Positions 36,692 through 47,289 of a DNA stretch of 64,000 nt are shown here, piece by piece. Under the pieces are notes generated by a model. The model had not been told where the DNA came from and searched no databases. It saw nothing but the letters and a program-made list of their open reading frames with translations. Source of the DNA: Cupriavidus sp. D39 (GTDB lineage Bacteria; Pseudomonadota; Gammaproteobacteria; Burkholderiales; Burkholderiaceae); NCBI RefSeq assembly GCF_026627925.1, contig NZ_JAPNLE010000011.1:1-64000 (forward strand). The letters are read 5' to 3'. How positions within the stretch are numbered: position 1 is the stretch's first letter; every line of letters starts with the position of its first letter. The position numbers and the translations under genes are program-made.

Positions 36692-39600
36692 ATGCTGAAA
36701 AAATTGATCAACATTCTGCTGGCTGTCGGCCTGTTTTTACTAGTGGTCGTAGTTTGCGTTGCTATTGCTCTTTACTTCGAATGGCCTTGGTGGTCCCTCG
36801 TTGGCCTCTTGGCCGTCGGATGGATGGCGGTCCTGACATTTCGTTTCCTACGGCAACGGTTGGTCGTGTGGAGACTGCGCCGTGGCAAAAAGATTGCAAG
36901 AGCGAGGCTGCGGCAGGGTGTGGCAGACGTGATTCAGCGCAGGCGATGGCGACATTGGCTGCGACGGCTGGATGGCCCGTCAAAAGCTTGGTGGAGAGGG
37001 GAGCCACCGAAATCCGCGCCATGGTTCTTGATGGTCGGACCAGCCGGAGCAGGAAAGACTGCCTTACTGGAATCTGTGCGTGCAACCCGCATTCTGCATG
37101 GCTTTGCGCCCGAAAACTACGGGACGCTGCGACTTGAGTGGTGGCGCTGCGAGGGCGCAGTAGTAGTGGTGGCATCGGGCAGCAATGGCGGCGCCTTGCC
37201 TACCGGCGTCGAAGTGACGCACCTCGCGCGACTGCTGACGATGAGACGGGTGCGGCCGGCACTGGACGGGGCTCTTCTTCTACTGGACGGCGACGAAATG
37301 ATGCCGCCCGAAATGCGGGCGGCGGCGCCAGTTTCTCCTGACGGGCCAGCGACGCTCGATTTGTTTCACCGACTCGGGGTTGCAGTTTCCGTGCGTTTTC
37401 CGGTGTACGTCGTGGCTCCGAAAGCGGACGCCATCCTAGGTTTCACTGAATGGTCAAGCGCCCTGCCGTCTGCCTTACGTGAACAGGCCCTTGGCTGGTT
37501 GATGGATAGTGGAGCCGGAAGGCTTGGAGAGGAAGCCGTAGGGCAATTGACGGAGCGGGTCCGCGCCTCGACGCTGGCACTGCTTCGGAAGCACGGACGA
37601 ATTAGCTCAGAGCAAATTGCGTTCGAGCGCGCACTAGCTGCTACCGCCACGCGGCTGCTCGAGAGAACGGAGTCATTCGTTATGCGAGAGCTTGCTGCGG
37701 ATGAAGCGGGCGGGTTCCTGCGAGGCGTCTTTCTTTACAGTTGCATGCCGAAGGGGAAAGGAGCGTTCTCAGCCGAATTGATGCGCCAGACAGTACTAAG
37801 GGATATCAGTTTAGCGCGCTCCATTCCATCAGCCTCCTTCTTGGGGCGGCATGCCGATCGTCTGAGCTTCATGGTTTGGTGTGCGAGTTGGGGTTTGGCC
37901 TCGGTATTGATGATAGCAGCCTTCCTGTCCGCCTTTAGTACTCTCGAGACTCTGCGTGATCGCTTGCCGATCGGGGTCAAGTCGGGTAACGGTCCGGTCC
38001 CTGATCTGGCCGAACTGTCGCGCTATGGAAACGTGCTTCAGTTCATTCGTGCGGGAGGCATTGGGCGCGGAGGTGTGAACTTGATATTCAGTGGTCGGAT
38101 CGGCGACGTGGAGCGGCGTATCGAGCAGGATTTCACCCTGCGATTCCGCCAGTTTCTGTATCACCATATAGACAGCGAGTTGGAGCGGCAGTTGTCGCGC
38201 AATGCGTCGGATGCCCAGATCAGTAACCATGTTGAGTTTATTGTGCGGCGCATCGCTATACTCGATGCGCGCATCGAAGGCCGAGCAGGAAGTATCGTGA
38301 CCTTGCCGGCCCTGGGCGTGAAGTCCGTGGTTCAATTGCTGGCAGTCCAGAGTGCCACTGCCATCCCACCGGAATATGCTGTGGCATTCGACGAGATGTA
38401 CCGCCACTACGTGGTAGCTGAAACAGACGTGCAGTTGTTGCGACGAGAACGAGACCTATTGCGGCGCTGGCTGGTGACCTTCGCACTCAGACCGGACAAT
38501 CTCCGATCGGTAGTTGCGTGGGCCAACGACCAATTGCAAATTGCCCCCATATATTTGAGACAATTCTGGGGGAGGGGAGATGCACGATCTGCTTGTCGAG
38601 CCTGCGTTCACGAAGCAGGGCTCTCGGCTCATAGCGGAACTGATGAACGACGTTGAACGAGCACTGCCCGAAACGCAGCGAGGGCGCTTTCTCGAGGTAC
38701 GCGATGAGTTTGATCGATGGTATCTGCGCGAGCGGTTAGGGGCATGGTATGTCGCCATGAGCCAGTTTAAAAAGGGCGCTGTGACACTCAAGTCATTCGG
38801 CGACTGGCAGTTGGCACTGAGTAGACTGCCAACACCGGATGGCCCCCATTTCGCGTTCCTCCGATTGATCGAGGAGGAACTGTCGGACTACAAGGAGGAT
38901 AGCCGCTATGTTCCGGCGCCCGCATGGTTGATGTTGGTACGCACTTTGAACGGCGTGCTCGTCTCTGCGGGCGGCGGAGAGGTTGACGGTTCGAATCTGG
39001 TTCACTTCGGGAGACACCTATTGACGGCAACGGCCGCCTCGGGAACCAGAGGGGCTGTTGCCACGATGCGCGGACAGCGTGCTGCGGTCGAACAAGCCCA
39101 GCGTTTTTTGAAGAGCATGGCCGACGTGTGGGGTGAAGTGTCTTCCGGGCCAGCACAAGGGTATCGTGTTGCGGCGGACCTAGCGCTCCAAGGCCGCGAC
39201 CCTGGCATAAAGAACGGCCAATTGCAGGAGGCCCTTAGGTCTCTCGCTGCGCTTCGCAGCCTGCTCGGCGGCGGAAAGGGCCGAGAGGCGACTGCCGTGT
39301 GGCAACTTATGGAGGGGACGGTCGACCTCATCCTTCATTACGCCGTACGAGAGGCCGAGTGTGAATTACAGAGACAGTGGCAGGAGCGGATTGTGGCCGC
39401 CATTCAGGACTCCAAAGGACATCGCGGTTTGCTTGAGATTCTCAATGGAGACGGTGGCAATGGCGCTCTTCCAAAGTTCATAAAGGAGGTGGCGGAGCCC
39501 TTCGTGAGTCGGCAGGAGGGAAGCGGCTACACGGGGGTGTACGTACGTGGCCTCACTCCCCAGTTGAGCAAAGAGTTCTTTGTCCTCCTGAACACGACTG

Positions 39601-40315
39601 CTGGAGTGCGCAAGGCGAAACAAGATACCCTCGACGAGGAGATCCGTACGCGTTGGGACGAACTGCAACAACGAATCGAAAATGACTCTGTCGCTAGCCA
39701 GTTCGACGAACTGCAGAAGGCAGTGGCATCAATCCGCAAAGAGCAGAACCACTTGAGCATCGAAGCCCTGCCAATCGAGGTTAACCCTGGTGCCACGGTC
39801 TTGCCCTACTCCGTTTCGCTTAACTTTCAATGCGCCAACGGTCCCCTAGCTTTGAACAATCTAAACCATCGGCCTAAGCTGGACTTTTCCTGGCAATTCG
39901 GCTCCTGCTCGGATGCGCGTATAGAGATCCGGATCGGGGGGTGTCCTTGATACACGAATATAAAGACGGTGAGGCGGGTGTCTTAGGCTTTCTGCGTGAG
40001 TTTCGCAACGGCGAGAGAATCTTTCGGGCAGAGGAATTTCCCTCCCAATTGCCAGTGCTGCAGCATTGGGGCGTTAAGGATTTTGCAATACGCTATCGGC
40101 TAGGAGGAATTGAGCATGTGCTGGAACGGGCCGATGCGCTGGCTCGTCTCGAGGAAAAAGCGCAAACTCTCCGAGATCTGAAGTCCAGGCAGGAAGCTAT
40201 GGGACGGGAGCGCCAGATTCACCAATTGCAAGTCATGAAGCAGGCTGTGACTGGTGAAAACGAGCCAGCTCTGATCGTCCCCGGCGCCATAGGACAATGT
40301 TGGCACCAGCTTTAG
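36692..40315 (+). CDS. tssM: T6SS inner-membrane protein TssM/IcmF (two frameshifts)
   Basis: Starts MLKKLINILLAVGLFLLVVV with two N-terminal transmembrane helices, then a cytoplasmic NTPase-like domain with MVGPAGAGKTALL. A third helix (WCASWGLASVLMIAAFLSAF) leads to the periplasmic IcmF region. Two one-base slips, at G-runs 38568-38572 and 39936-39941, break the frame. Joined, the tail reads PYSVSLNFQCANGPLALNN to IRIGGVSLIHEYKDGEAGVL and FLREFRNGERIF, the IcmF C-terminal domain. About 1208 aa corrected, normal. GTG 36689 is an alternative start. It spans the envelope and contacts TssJ. Confidence 0.88.
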
Positions 40316-40420
40316 CAGATTGCTGAAATACCTGTGTGCGGTAGCTGACCGAAGCGTTGATGTGAAATAGCCTAGACTAAATCTGACGGTGCTGTGCAGC
40401 AGAAACCACAAGAGTTCGCC

Positions 40421-41264
40421 ATGACTAGGGAACAGAAAATCCTCCGCGCCAAGGTCGGCATGCTGGAGCTGGCCCGGCAACTTTGCAGCGTGCGCCAGGC
40501 CCGCCGCGTCATGGGCTATTCGCGCGACGGCTTCTACCGCTTCAAGGAATCTGTACGAGCGCGGCGGCGAAGCCGCTTTACAGGAGATCTCCACCGCCGG
40601 CCGCTGCTCAAGAACCGCGTGGATCCCCAAGTGGAAGGCGCCGTGGTGGGGCCTCGCGCTGGAGCTGCCTGCCTATGGCCAGATCGGCATTGTACGGCGG
40701 GGAATTCGAATCCGAGTGTCCCGCCGACTGCGGCACCCAGGATACCTTCTATATCGGCACCCTGCGTGGGCCCGAGTCTACCTACGGACGTTCGTCGACA
40801 CCTATTCCAAGGTGGCGTTTGCCAAGCTCTACAATCGCAAGGCTTCGCTGCCGCCAGCTGCCCTGCTCAACGATCGTGTCGTGCCGTTTTTTGACAGCTA
40901 CGGCATTCCGCTGTCGCGCGTGCTGACCGACCGCGGCACCGAATATTGCGGCAATCCTGAGCATCGCGAATACGAGCTTTATCTGGCTGTGGAGAACGTC
41001 GACCGCACCCGTACCCGAGCCAAATTGCCGCAGACCAACGGCATCGTCGTGCGGCTGCACAAGACCATGCTCAATGAGTTCTATCGCATGGTCTTCCACA
41101 AGAAAGGCTACGACTCAATAGGCGCATTGCAGGTCGATCTCGATGCCTGGCTTGACCAATACAACAACCAGCGCGGAACATCAAGGACGATGGCACTACG
41201 GCAAAACACCTATGCGCGCGTTCCTCAGCTCGCTTGACCTTGCCAAGGAAAACCGCATAACCGC
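40421..41264 (+). pseudogene. IS481-family transposase remnant
   Basis: MTREQKILRAKVGMLELARQ, then MGYSRDGFYRFKELYERGGE, marks the N-terminus. The rve core survives as YLRTFVDTYSKVAFAKLYNR and LTDRGTEYCGNPEHREYELY, with a tail GRWHYGKTPMRAFLSSLDLA. At least three frame breaks and a central deletion lie at about 40560-40780 and near 41180. It separates tssM from tssE. Bases 41265-41484 hold no supported gene. Confidence 0.75.
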
Positions 41265-41484
41265 ACGACTACACAGTAGGGTGGCGGGATGTAGTGATTT
41301 GCTCAGAATGTATGTGAATAAAGTTTGTACTATAAATTCAGGATCGCATGGTTTCATATATGTTACCGTTTCGGCCAGAATCGTAGAAGAGGAATCGCGA
41401 TAAGTCAGCCTGTTGTGAAGGTGGACATTAAAATGAATGTCGGACATACGGGCTTTGATTCTACGAGGCTTACCGTTTTAAGGG

Positions 41485-41901
41485 ATGAGCATGCGGGATG
41501 GTAGAACGTTATTCGAATGGCTGGCGCAGCGCGATGATGACAAAGGTGCTTGTATCCGAACGAGGTCTGTTGTTACCCACATTGGTTATCTGCTGAACAC
41601 GCGTGGGGGCAATGCTGGCATCGCGGATGATTATGGAGTGCCGGATTTTTCGAATCAGGTTGGCGCTCTCGAGAGTGGGGTGCCGGCTGAAATTGAGCTT
41701 GCTATCGAGAATGTGTTGGCTCGATACGAGCCGCGGCTTTGGCGGCCAAGAGTGCGGTTGGTCGGAGGCGAGCGTCTAGAGCTACGTTTCGAGATAAGTG
41801 GGGCCTTGTGCGAGGAGGGCACCACCGAATCGAGCGTGCGTTGTGAAGTCCGTATAGTCGCCAGCGGAAAAGTGGAGATGCTTCCGTTGAAAATGCAGTG
41901 A
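41485..41901 (+). CDS. tssE: T6SS baseplate protein TssE (gp25-like)
   Basis: 138 aa, MSMRDGRTLFEWLAQRDDDK (ATG 41491 also possible). The gp25 pattern is clear: HIGYLLNTRGGNAGIADDYG, VPDFSNQVGA, AIENVLARYEPRL and LELRFEISGALC. It forms the baseplate hub-sheath interface. Stands after the IS481 remnant that split the operon, so its transcription may now depend on a local promoter. Confidence 0.9.
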   Translation: MSMRDGRTLFEWLAQRDDDKGACIRTRSVVTHIGYLLNTRGGNAGIADDYGVPDFSNQVGALESGVPAEIELAIENVLARYEPRLWRPRVRLVGGERLELRFEISGALCEEGTTESSVRCEVRIVASGKVEMLPLKMQ

Positions 41902-42013
41902 TCAATCAAAGACTAGGAAGGAGGTGTGTAGGCGTCAAGGCTGGGGCAATGATGGTGGTGGCGAACCGTACGCCGGAGATGGTCTATATTTAATTTAACA
42001 ATCGGAGAGAATT

Positions 42014-42493
42014 ATGGGATTACCTGTATACGTGGAGATTGAAACGGCAGAAGGAAAGAAAATTGCTGGCGAATGTACCGAGGCAGAGCACAAGGACTGG
42101 ATTTTTGGATTCGGCTTCAGCTCCGGTGTTTCCATTCCGACGGATCCGAATTCTGGCAAGGTGACTGGTTCGCGCGTCCATATGCCGTTCGAGTTTGCCA
42201 AGCCCGTTGATAAGTCCAGTCCTATCTTGTTTCAGGCGATGTGCAAGGGCGGCCTCCTGAAGAAGGTCGTTGTAGATCTTATGCAAAAGGACCAGAGTGG
42301 GAACGAAGTCAATTTCTATCGGTACACCTTCTCGGAAGCCCAGATCGTGGCAATGACGGCTGAGAGTCCAGACATTCGCGATGTCGGGCAGCAGTTTGTA
42401 GCTTGTCATGAGAAAGTGAGAATCCGCTACCGTAAGGTGCAGGTTGAGCATCGACTGGCCAACACCATGGCTGTAGACGAGTTCATGACCTGA
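42014..42493 (+). CDS. hcp: T6SS tube protein Hcp (TssD)
   Basis: 159 aa from MGLPVYVEIETAEGKKIAGE, with FGFSSGVSIPTDPNSGKVTG, VHMPFEFAKPVDKSSPILFQ, MCKGGLLKKVVVDLMQKD and YRYTFSEAQI. Normal Hcp length and order. Stacked hexamers form the expelled tube. A Shine-Dalgarno GGAGAG precedes the ATG by about 7 bases. It has its own downstream hairpin, fitting a separately and strongly expressed gene. Confidence 0.95.
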   Translation: MGLPVYVEIETAEGKKIAGECTEAEHKDWIFGFGFSSGVSIPTDPNSGKVTGSRVHMPFEFAKPVDKSSPILFQAMCKGGLLKKVVVDLMQKDQSGNEVNFYRYTFSEAQIVAMTAESPDIRDVGQQFVACHEKVRIRYRKVQVEHRLANTMAVDEFMT

Positions 42494-42507
42494 GCATTGC
42501 GTTTGTG

Positions 42508-42530
42508 CGCGGGTCCCTAAGGGACCCGCG
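42508..42530 (+). terminator. Hairpin after hcp
   Basis: A perfect 10-bp stem, CGCGGGTCCC (42508-42517) with GGGACCCGCG (42521-42530), around a 3-base loop. No T-run follows directly, so it may act as an RNA-stabilising hairpin or a leaky terminator between hcp and vgrG. Confidence 0.6.
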
Positions 42531-42572
42531 AGCGATTGATCATTTTGTGATAGTAGGCAAAGGAAACCGAAC

Positions 42573-44156
42573 GTGGTGATACAGGGTGGCGGGCGCTTCT
42601 CCATCGACATCGAAGGTACAGAAGACTGCGCTTTTGAAGTGGTGGAGGTGACGGGTAGCGAGGCGCTGGGCGAGTGCTTCCGGTTTTGCGTGGATATGAT
42701 GAGCTTCGCGCCCGACGTGTCAGGTCACGCCTTGCTCGGCAAGCCTGCCGTACTGTGGCTCCATCCTGCCTCTGCCGAGGGTGCGGCAGTGCCCCGCCGG
42801 GGCATGGTCGAGAGCTTCATCCAGTCTGGGCGTGGGCACGGTGGTCGCTGCTTCTATCGTGTCGTGCTAGTGCCGCGTATATTGCGCCTGCACCGCATCC
42901 GCAAATCGGAGGTTTACGTGAAGCCGGAGGCCATGGTTGGCATCAAGACCGTGTGCGATGTGATCGATGTGGTGTTAGGCCAGGGAGGGCTAGTCAAGGA
43001 TGTCGACTATTGCATCGCGTTTGATCCAGAGAACTACCCGCTTCGTGCGTTTACGCTCCAGTACGAGGAAAGCAATCTTGACTTCCTTTCGCGTCTTCTT
43101 GAACGTGAGGGAATCTACTCTTATTTCGAACATGACGGAGTTAGAGAGCGTCTTATTTTAGTCGACGATCACGCCAGCCACCCGCGCCGCGCGAATACGA
43201 TCCGATATTGCCCGACTGAAAAGATGGTGACGCCATTGGATGACATGGTCTTCGAGCTGGAGACTAATTGGTCTGAAACCGTCACTTCTGTGAGATTGCG
43301 CGAGTTTAACTATCGGCAAGCCGAAGAGGTGGCCGAGGCGAGTGCCGAACTGATGAACTGCGGTGACGGCGAGAATGTTCTGTTTGGGGAGAGCCTGCGG
43401 ACCGAGATGGACGAAAGCGGGGTGTTGCTTGAGCGTCGGGCGCGCATCCGTGGCGAAGAACTGTGGTGCGCAGGCCATCGAGCTCGAGGGAAGAGCTACG
43501 TCACGGGACTCAGCCCGGGTGAGGTAATCACTTTGGTTGACCATTTCAACGCGGCGGTCAATGGTCAATACGTAGTAGCACGTGTGGAGCATAGAGGCAC
43601 TCAGACGGCGATGTTCTCCAGTTCGGCCGACGATCAAGGACGCGAGGGTGCTGAGCGTACGGAGTACTGGAATACCTTGGACCTTGTTCCGCTGTCACGC
43701 CAGTTCCGCCCTGCGCGAAAGACGCCGTTGCCGAGTGTAGCCGGTGTCATCAGTGCAGAGATAGATAGTGCAGGCGAAGGTGTTATTGCCCACTTGGATA
43801 AGTACGGACGCTACAAGATCCGATTTCACTTGGATAGTGCGGGAAAAGACAAAAACGCGGGCAAAGCATCCGCTTGGGTGCGAATGGCTGTTCCGTTTGC
43901 CGGAGAGGGGGTGGGTCTGCATTTTCCCCTCTGCAAGGGGACCGAAGTAGTGGTCGGATTCGAACAGGGTGCTCCCGATCGGCCGGTTATCCTTGGCGCC
44001 GTCTACAATTCCAAGCATCCGAATGTCGTCCTCAGCGGAAATGGGGATGAACTGATTTTGCACACGGGGAAAGGTGGAACCATTGGTTTCAATTATGTAA
44101 GCGGTGTTGTCTGCTTTCGCGGACCGGACGGCTCCTGTTGGACGATAGCTGCTTGA
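42573..44156 (+). CDS. vgrG: T6SS spike protein VgrG (TssI)
   Basis: 527 aa from GTG 42573, preceded by AAAGGAAA. A gp27-like domain (LQYEESNLDFLSRLLEREGI, YSYFEHDG) is followed by a gp5-like OB fold (GEGVIAHLDKYGRYKIRF, WVRMAVPFAGEGVGLHFPLC, GTEVVVGFEQGAPDRPVILG). It ends soon after the start of the needle, with GGTIGFNYVSGVVCFRGPDG and no C-terminal effector extension. It tips the Hcp tube and delivers cargo encoded nearby. The next gene starts 16 bases later. Confidence 0.92.
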   Translation: MVIQGGGRFSIDIEGTEDCAFEVVEVTGSEALGECFRFCVDMMSFAPDVSGHALLGKPAVLWLHPASAEGAAVPRRGMVESFIQSGRGHGGRCFYRVVLVPRILRLHRIRKSEVYVKPEAMVGIKTVCDVIDVVLGQGGLVKDVDYCIAFDPENYPLRAFTLQYEESNLDFLSRLLEREGIYSYFEHDGVRERLILVDDHASHPRRANTIRYCPTEKMVTPLDDMVFELETNWSETVTSVRLREFNYRQAEEVAEASAELMNCGDGENVLFGESLRTEMDESGVLLERRARIRGEELWCAGHRARGKSYVTGLSPGEVITLVDHFNAAVNGQYVVARVEHRGTQTAMFSSSADDQGREGAERTEYWNTLDLVPLSRQFRPARKTPLPSVAGVISAEIDSAGEGVIAHLDKYGRYKIRFHLDSAGKDKNAGKASAWVRMAVPFAGEGVGLHFPLCKGTEVVVGFEQGAPDRPVILGAVYNSKHPNVVLSGNGDELILHTGKGGTIGFNYVSGVVCFRGPDGSCWTIAA

Positions 44157-44172
44157 ATGCGGGGGATAGACC

Positions 44173-45220
44173 ATGATTAATGCTTCCGATGTTCCCGGCA
44201 GCCGCGCGCAGAGTGCCTCGGCGACTCCTGAGCCAGGAGGTCAAGGTCGCGCCGAAAATTCACAAAAAGATAAGTCCAGTGAGGATTTCGCACGGGCAGC
44301 TAGTTCGCTCCAAGAGGCACTAAAGGGTGGGGCAGGGCACGGCGCTGGTCTGGTGGATTTGCTGCAGGGTTTGCAAAGCTTGCTCGAGGCGCTTCCTGGT
44401 GTACCGCAAGAGGCAAGTGAGGGTTTAGCTGAAGCGTTTGGCTATTCTGCGCCATCCGCGAGGTCGCCTTCGGTCCCATCGGAGACGCCTTCCGTTCCCT
44501 TGGTGAATTCGTCGCGCGTTCACAGTGTTGCGCCAGAGAACCTCTATGAGTCGAACGTTGTGAGCAGTGCGCGGCATCGCGGGCCGTCAGCCATAATCGG
44601 TGGCCACGCAAAGAGCAACGTTGGGCCAGGAATGCTGACGCATGACGCAGTCAGCAAATTGTATCAACTTGCTTTTGGAAAATCAAAGAGCAACGCGGAA
44701 CAGGCGACGCAGGGTAGTTCTTGGATTGGAGAGACTCCTGCGGAACATTTCGCAATCGTGGCCAAGAATGGCACGCTAGGTGGCGGTGGGTCTCTCGAGG
44801 GGTCAGTGAAAGAAAGTATTGTTGAAACTACATATAAAAATGATACATTGTTTCAATATTTTGGTGATTCATTGCGCGTCCAGGGTGTGGTGCCTGGAGG
44901 GAAATCTTATCAGCCACACGGTAGACAGCCGCATGTCTTTAATATTTACTATTGCGATCAGGTAGGTTTTGAGTACAACGCGAATAAATTTAGCTACATT
45001 CAGCGAATCGAACAAGACAGGGAATACCGGATGTTGGCGCCGAACCACGTAATGGTTTATGGAGGGGGAGAATTCACCGGGAAGCTCCTCCTCGCAATCC
45101 GGCGGATCTGGTGATAAGACATCTGGTGATAAGACAGGAGACACCGCGCCCTCGGACGGATCTGGCGGAGGTGACGGGGCTGCCGACCTAGCGAAAGGTT
45201 CACGCGGCATTCATCGTTGA
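44173..45220 (+). CDS. Candidate VgrG-linked cargo or adaptor, unknown family (frame slip near end)
   Basis: MINASDVPGSRAQSASATPE begins a disordered Ser/Gly/Pro-rich stretch (1-60), a helical segment (LVDLLQGLQSLLEALPGVPQ), another loose linker, then a compact domain (about 160-300) with FAIVAKNGTLGGGGSLEGSV, VQGVVPGGKSYQPHGRQPHV and RMLAPNHVMVYGGGE. Near the G-run 45064-45068 the frame likely slips; the other frame gives a Gly/Ser/Asp tail (SGGSGDKTSGDKTGDTAPSD) to a stop at 45220. Position right after vgrG suggests an effector or loading protein; no toxin motif was recognised. Confidence 0.55.
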
Positions 45221-45267
45221 GTGGCTTGTAAGCGTTGTCATATGTGTGCCAGAGAGATGAGTCAGAG

Positions 45268-46316
45268 ATGACGCGACAGATCAGTTTTGCGGAAACGGAG
45301 AGCCACGGCAGGAAGCGCGTGACTCGTCGCCAGCGCTTCCTGGGCGAGATAGAAAGCGTGGTGCCGTGGCAGCGGCTGTCGGCAGCGATTGAGCCGCACT
45401 ATCCCAAGGGACGGCGAGGCCGGCCGCCGATCGGACTGGTACGGATACTGCGAAGTTACTTCCTCCAGCAGTGGTATGGACTGTCCGACGAGGCACTGGA
45501 AGATGCGCTGTACGACCGCAAGGCGATGCGCACGTTTGCGGGGATAGACCTGGCGGTCGAAGCGGTGCCGGAGGCAACAGCCCTGCTGAAGTTCCGCAAG
45601 TTGCTGGTCGCGCATGATCTGACGCGAAAGCTGTTCGATGAGATCGGCGTCATGCAGTGCGAGCGAGGGTTGTTGATGAAGGAAGGCACTATTTGGGATG
45701 CCACCATCATCGCAGCGCCACCGTCGACCAAGAACGCGGAGAAGGGCCGCGACCCGGAGATGCACCAGACCAAAAAGGAAATGAGTGGAACTTTGGCATG
45801 AAGGCCTTTATCGGCGTAGGCCCGGCTTCGGGGCTGATGCACAGCGTGCTGGGCACGGCGCACGTGTCTGACGTTTCGCAGGCCCATGCCTTGTTGTATG
45901 GCGACGAAGACGATGCGTTTGGCGATACGGGCTACGTCGGTGTTTTCAAACGCGACGAGATGCGAGGCAAGAGTGTGAAGTGGTACGTGGCGCTCAACCG
46001 CGGCAAGCATCAAGTCGTGCACGACGGCGCCCTGAAGGACTTGATGACGCAGGTCGAGCGCGCCAAGGCCAGGATTCGCGCCCGCGTCGAGCATCCCTTC
46101 CATGTCATCAAGAATCTAAATGGTCATCGCAAGGTTCGCTACAGGGGCTTGGACAAGATTTCGGCGCAGTTGTTCGGCCTGTTCGGCTTAGCCAATCTGG
46201 TGTTCGCGAAAAGGCCGTTGTTGGCGTCTGCGGGGTGTAATCCGTCATCCGTCCTGAGCGCGCCAAGCGCCAGGAAATGGGCCAAATACCGGATGTTCCG
46301 CCAGAAATCGCCCTAA
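45268..46316 (+). CDS. tnpA: IS5-family transposase (one frameshift)
   Basis: MTRQISFAETESHGRKRVTR, then the family blocks GLVRILRSYFLQQWYGLSDE, AVPEATALLKFRKLL and the catalytic GTIWDATIIAAPPSTKN. A one-base slip near 45777-45780 ends frame one. The corrected text continues KKGNEWNFGMKAFIGVG with VEHPFHVIKNLNGHRKVRYR, which holds the catalytic Glu. About 349 aa corrected. Element ends were not fixed; it lies between the cargo candidate and the small genes after it. Confidence 0.8.
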
Positions 46317-46478
46317 AACTGCATTCCATTCTCGCATCGTGGAAAACGGATGCAAGGTGAGCCGCAAGGTCCGGTGCACGTGCCTTTGTTCAGTTATTTC
46401 CTAGTCTGCCGGTGTTAGAAAGTAAATGGACGGCATATGTTCCGCCGGTGTAGGCGCTCTACGATTTAGGAGACGTAA

Positions 46479-46814
46479 ATGACGAAGACAGTCGACGAAG
46501 TGATGGCGGAAATCAAGAAGGGTGACAAATTTTCTGTTGGATACAACTTCAAAGAAGCGCGCTGGGTGTATAACGTTGATCGTCTCGATCGGGAATACAG
46601 AGGTAGTGAAATCCACACAAACTTCAAGGGGAAGACTTTTACCTCGCGCGCTGCGGCTCACTTTGAGTCCGCTGCGAGTAGCCGCTTACACGCTCAGTTG
46701 GGCGCTGATGTCGGAATTTTTGGCGGAATTGTTAAGAGGGTCTTTTTGGCCGCCGTGTTGAGGGTTACGGCATCCGGTGAATTAAACATCCGTGCAGGCT
46801 ACCAAAAAATATAA
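46479..46814 (+). CDS. Small hypothetical protein, 111 aa
   Basis: MTKTVDEVMAEIKKGDKFSV... with a good AGGAG 8 bases upstream. Basic and mixed alpha/beta (YNVDRLDREYRGSEIHTNFK), with a short hydrophobic segment near the end (VGIFGGIVKRVFLAAVLRV). AT content is above that of the T6SS genes. Lying downstream of vgrG and the cargo candidate, across an IS5 insertion, it could be an immunity or accessory protein; this is inference only. Confidence 0.55.
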   Translation: MTKTVDEVMAEIKKGDKFSVGYNFKEARWVYNVDRLDREYRGSEIHTNFKGKTFTSRAAAHFESAASSRLHAQLGADVGIFGGIVKRVFLAAVLRVTASGELNIRAGYQKI

Positions 46815-46831
46815 ACTACGGCAGGCTGACA

Positions 46832-47187
46832 ATGGAAAGGTATGGCGCTGTCACGACGACGAATAATGGCGCTGTCACGACGACGAATAATGGCGCTGTC
46901 ACGACGACGAATAATGGCGCTGTCACGACGACGTCTCGTGGTTTAACATCAATTGATTATTTTGGCTGTACCAATATTAGGTACGAAGGTGAAAGCACTA
47001 TCGATTACGCATCCGTTTTTTTATCTATCGATCGGTCGTGCAAACATTTCATAATATACAAGTTCAATATTTTAAGAATAACTGCTTGAGAATTCAGCAA
47101 GTAAATGGCACAGAGTTCGTTAAATTCGATGCGGGCGAGGCCTGTAAGTATACCGATAAGTCTGGAAGGATATATTACCTTGGCTGA
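46832..47187 (+). CDS. Small protein with GAVTTTNN repeats (probable frame slip)
   Basis: MERYGAVTTTNN with the eight-residue unit GAVTTTNN nearly four times, then SRGLTSIDYFGCTNIRYEGE. Adding one T to the 7-T run 47016-47022 joins it to a sensible second part, IYRSVVQTFHNIQVQYFKNN and GTEFVKFDAGEACKYTDKSG, ending YYLG at 47187. Without the correction the frame runs to 47089. Corrected length is 117-118 aa. AT-rich. No family known; possibly a T6SS cargo relic or an immunity protein. Confidence 0.4.
46842..46933 (+). repeat. 24-bp tandem repeat, 3.8 copies
   Basis: Units begin at 46842, 46866, 46890 and 46914 (last partial, to 46933). The copies are identical as read, each starting ATGGCGCTGTCACG. 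The unit length is a multiple of three, so copy changes keep the reading frame GAVTTTNN. Confidence 0.95.
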
Positions 47188-47289
47188 CCCTGATGCTAGG
47201 GTGTCGGAATGGGACGAGGCTACAATCAACTGGGCGTTGGAGAGTGCATCGGATTCATCGCCAACTAGACGAGGAGTACTGTTGCCGGA

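Noticed and set aside
46842..46933. CRISPR-like array
   Set aside because: Head-to-tail identical 24-bp units without spacers; an in-frame coding repeat, not a CRISPR.
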